From Eubacteriales bacterium (GTDB taxonomy: Bacteria > Bacillota > Clostridia > Lachnospirales > Lachnospiraceae), in contig JAUNOP010000002.1 in the NCBI GenBank assembly GCA_030537135.1, positions 74,507 to 128,613 of the forward strand: a DNA stretch of 54,107 nucleotides, in the 5' to 3' direction. Numbering within the stretch: the stretch's first letter is position 1; each line of letters opens with the position of its first letter. Below, piece after piece: positions 53,282-54,107 of this stretch. The notes beneath the pieces were generated by a model that saw only the letters and a program-made list of their open reading frames with translations, searched no databases and had not been told where the DNA came from. A program made the translations under genes and the position numbers.

Positions 53282-53440
53282 AACGTATCAAGCAAGTCTT
53301 CCGCTTCAATTTCGCAGAGAAATAAGCGGTGAGTGGAGGATTTGCTTGTCTCAGAAGGGGTGAGGACCCCTTCTGAGAAGCTGCGACAGCAGCTATACAG
53401 TTATGAGCAAGTAGCGAAGCGGATTGCGAATTTCCGCTTA
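53282..53440. repeat. REP-like repeats, copies E and F, with hairpins
   Basis: AACGTATCAAGCAAG (53282-53296) opens one copy whose middle differs. A perfect 13-bp hairpin TCTCAGAAGGGGT/ACCCCTTCTGAGA lies at 53349-53378. A full core GAGCAAGTAGCGAAGCGGAT then TGCGAATTTCCGCTTA lies at 53405-53440. Confidence 0.7.
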
Positions 53441-53508
53441 CCTTAAGAATCGGAGACGCTCCGCCGCATGAAGATAAAAAAACATGCTGTAAATAAGTGC
53501 GGACAAAT

Positions 53509-53550
53509 AGCCCTGTATGGAACACATAGTCTGTACAGGGCTGTCTTTTT
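53509..53550 (+). terminator. Terminator downstream of leuD
   Basis: AGCCCTGTA (53509-53517) pairs with TACAGGGCT (53534-53542), followed by GTCTTTTT. Confidence 0.8.
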
Positions 53551-53617
53551 AGGAAAATATCTCTCAGAAGATAATTTCCGAAATAAACGCACATTATACT
53601 CTGACAGAGTGATTTAG

Positions 53618-54049
53618 AATACTGCGCACGGTGAAAAGGTAATCAAAAAAATAAAGGCCTTCAATGAGACATTCCAAAGAGGCAGTGACATGGGAAAAAC
53701 CAACAACCAGACGTTTGTAAACATCCCATATGGACAACTGCGCTCTAAATTGGAGTATCTGTGTGAGTTAAACAGCATTTTGTTTGTAAAGCAGGAAGAA
53801 AGCTATACATCCAGGGCATCTTTCTGGGATAAAGACAAAATTCCAGTATACAATGATGATAACCCAAAGAAATACATCTTCAGTGGAAAAAGAATCCATC
53901 GTGGAATGTATCAGTGTGCGAATGGCAAATGCCTGAATGCCGATGTAAACGGTGCATTAAACATACTACGCAAAAGTAAAGTTGTGTCCCTTGAGGGACT
54001 ATACAATAGGGGCGAAGTGGACACGCCCGTAAGAATAAGGATTGCCTAA
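53618..54049 (+). pseudogene. TnpB/OrfB-type transposase remnant (IS200/IS605 family), 5' truncated
   Basis: The frame is open from 53618 (after TAG at 53615) to 54049; an ATG occurs at 53690. Only the C-terminal part of TnpB is recognised: MGKTNNQTFVNIPYGQL, KQEESYTSRASF with the RuvC glutamate, FSGKRIHRGMYQCANGKC, and NADVNGALNILRK with the RuvC aspartate. The N-terminal two thirds (about 250 residues) and the first RuvC Asp are absent upstream, so no active RNA-guided nuclease can be made. Only one Cys of the zinc-finger pair is evident (CANGKC), and it too may be decayed. No TnpA is seen. Confidence 0.85.
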
Positions 54050-54107
54050 TAATAGGTGGAAACTTAAATATCAAACTTCTTAAATAGGAGCGTTAGCTCC
54101 TTAGAAG
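54050..54107 (+). mobile_element. Right end of the IS605-type element
   Basis: After the TnpB stop, CTTCT...AGAAG (54076-54107) encloses GGAGC-N4-GCTCC, a subterminal hairpin of the type found at IS200/IS605 ends and in the 3' part of TnpB guide RNA. The window ends inside or at the end of the element. Confidence 0.6.

Noticed and set aside
53282-53440. CRISPR-like direct repeats near the right end
   Set aside because: Repeats are few, differ in sequence and spacing, and match dispersed copies elsewhere; there are no regular spacers or cas genes.

Overview
The window is about 54 kb of chromosome from a low-to-mid GC anaerobic Firmicute, most likely a gut Lachnospiraceae (Blautia-like by overall feel; the genus is a guess). 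The reasons are the gene style, strong GGAGG ribosome sites, TTGACA/TATAAT promoters, a Rex box on a D-lactate dehydrogenase gene, binding-protein-dependent sugar importers without their own ATPase, GH94/GH51/GH43 plant-glycan enzymes, and short dispersed intergenic repeats.

Layout. 1-2.4 kb: end of pheT, a histidine phosphatase, queA and a DUF3783 gene. 2.6-4 kb: a PadR/DUF2812 pair behind three tandem operators. 4-8.7 kb (minus strand): a Rex-controlled D-2-hydroxyacid dehydrogenase with endonuclease IV, then tyrA-aroA. 9-11.2 kb: an EF-G paralogue with altered GTPase motifs and a structured leader, followed by tRNA-Val(CAC). 11.8-14.2 kb: cysK and an O-acetylhomoserine sulfhydrylase. 14.4-24.6 kb: an accessory block with two tandem methyltransferases, a 26-residue membrane peptide, a DUF6110 protein, a P1B-type ATPase and a five-gene Dpp/Nik-type ABC transporter. 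This block lies between two copies of a 56-bp repeat. 24.7-28 kb: proA, an aldose-1-epimerase-like gene and a TRIC-type channel. 28-31.8 kb: a GH94 cellobiose phosphorylase divergent from a LacI regulator. 32-35.9 kb: an M18 aminopeptidase, an ArsC/Spx-like protein, an AEC transporter and a tyrosine phosphatase with an extra N-terminal domain.

36-46.8 kb is an arabinan/arabinoxylan-oligosaccharide locus: two GH51 arabinofuranosidases, a GH43 enzyme, a sugar ABC importer lacking an ATPase, and two paralogous regulators. Each regulator joins an ArsR-like winged helix to a conserved all-beta-looking domain that I cannot assign. The promoters of the first GH51 gene and of the importer share an unusual layout: two TAAAATAA boxes exactly 20 bp apart, the proximal one ending 2 bp before the -35. 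The GH43 promoter carries the same core inverted, in two 21-bp repeats 95 bp apart. This is the best candidate here for an undescribed regulatory system.

47-49.2 kb: a small helical cysteine-containing protein and a MutS-like ATPase. 49.3-53.3 kb: a structured intergenic element and ilvN-ilvC-leuC-leuD. 53.3-54.1 kb: repeats and a 5'-truncated TnpB ending in a terminal hairpin. No CRISPR array, rRNA or prophage was seen.
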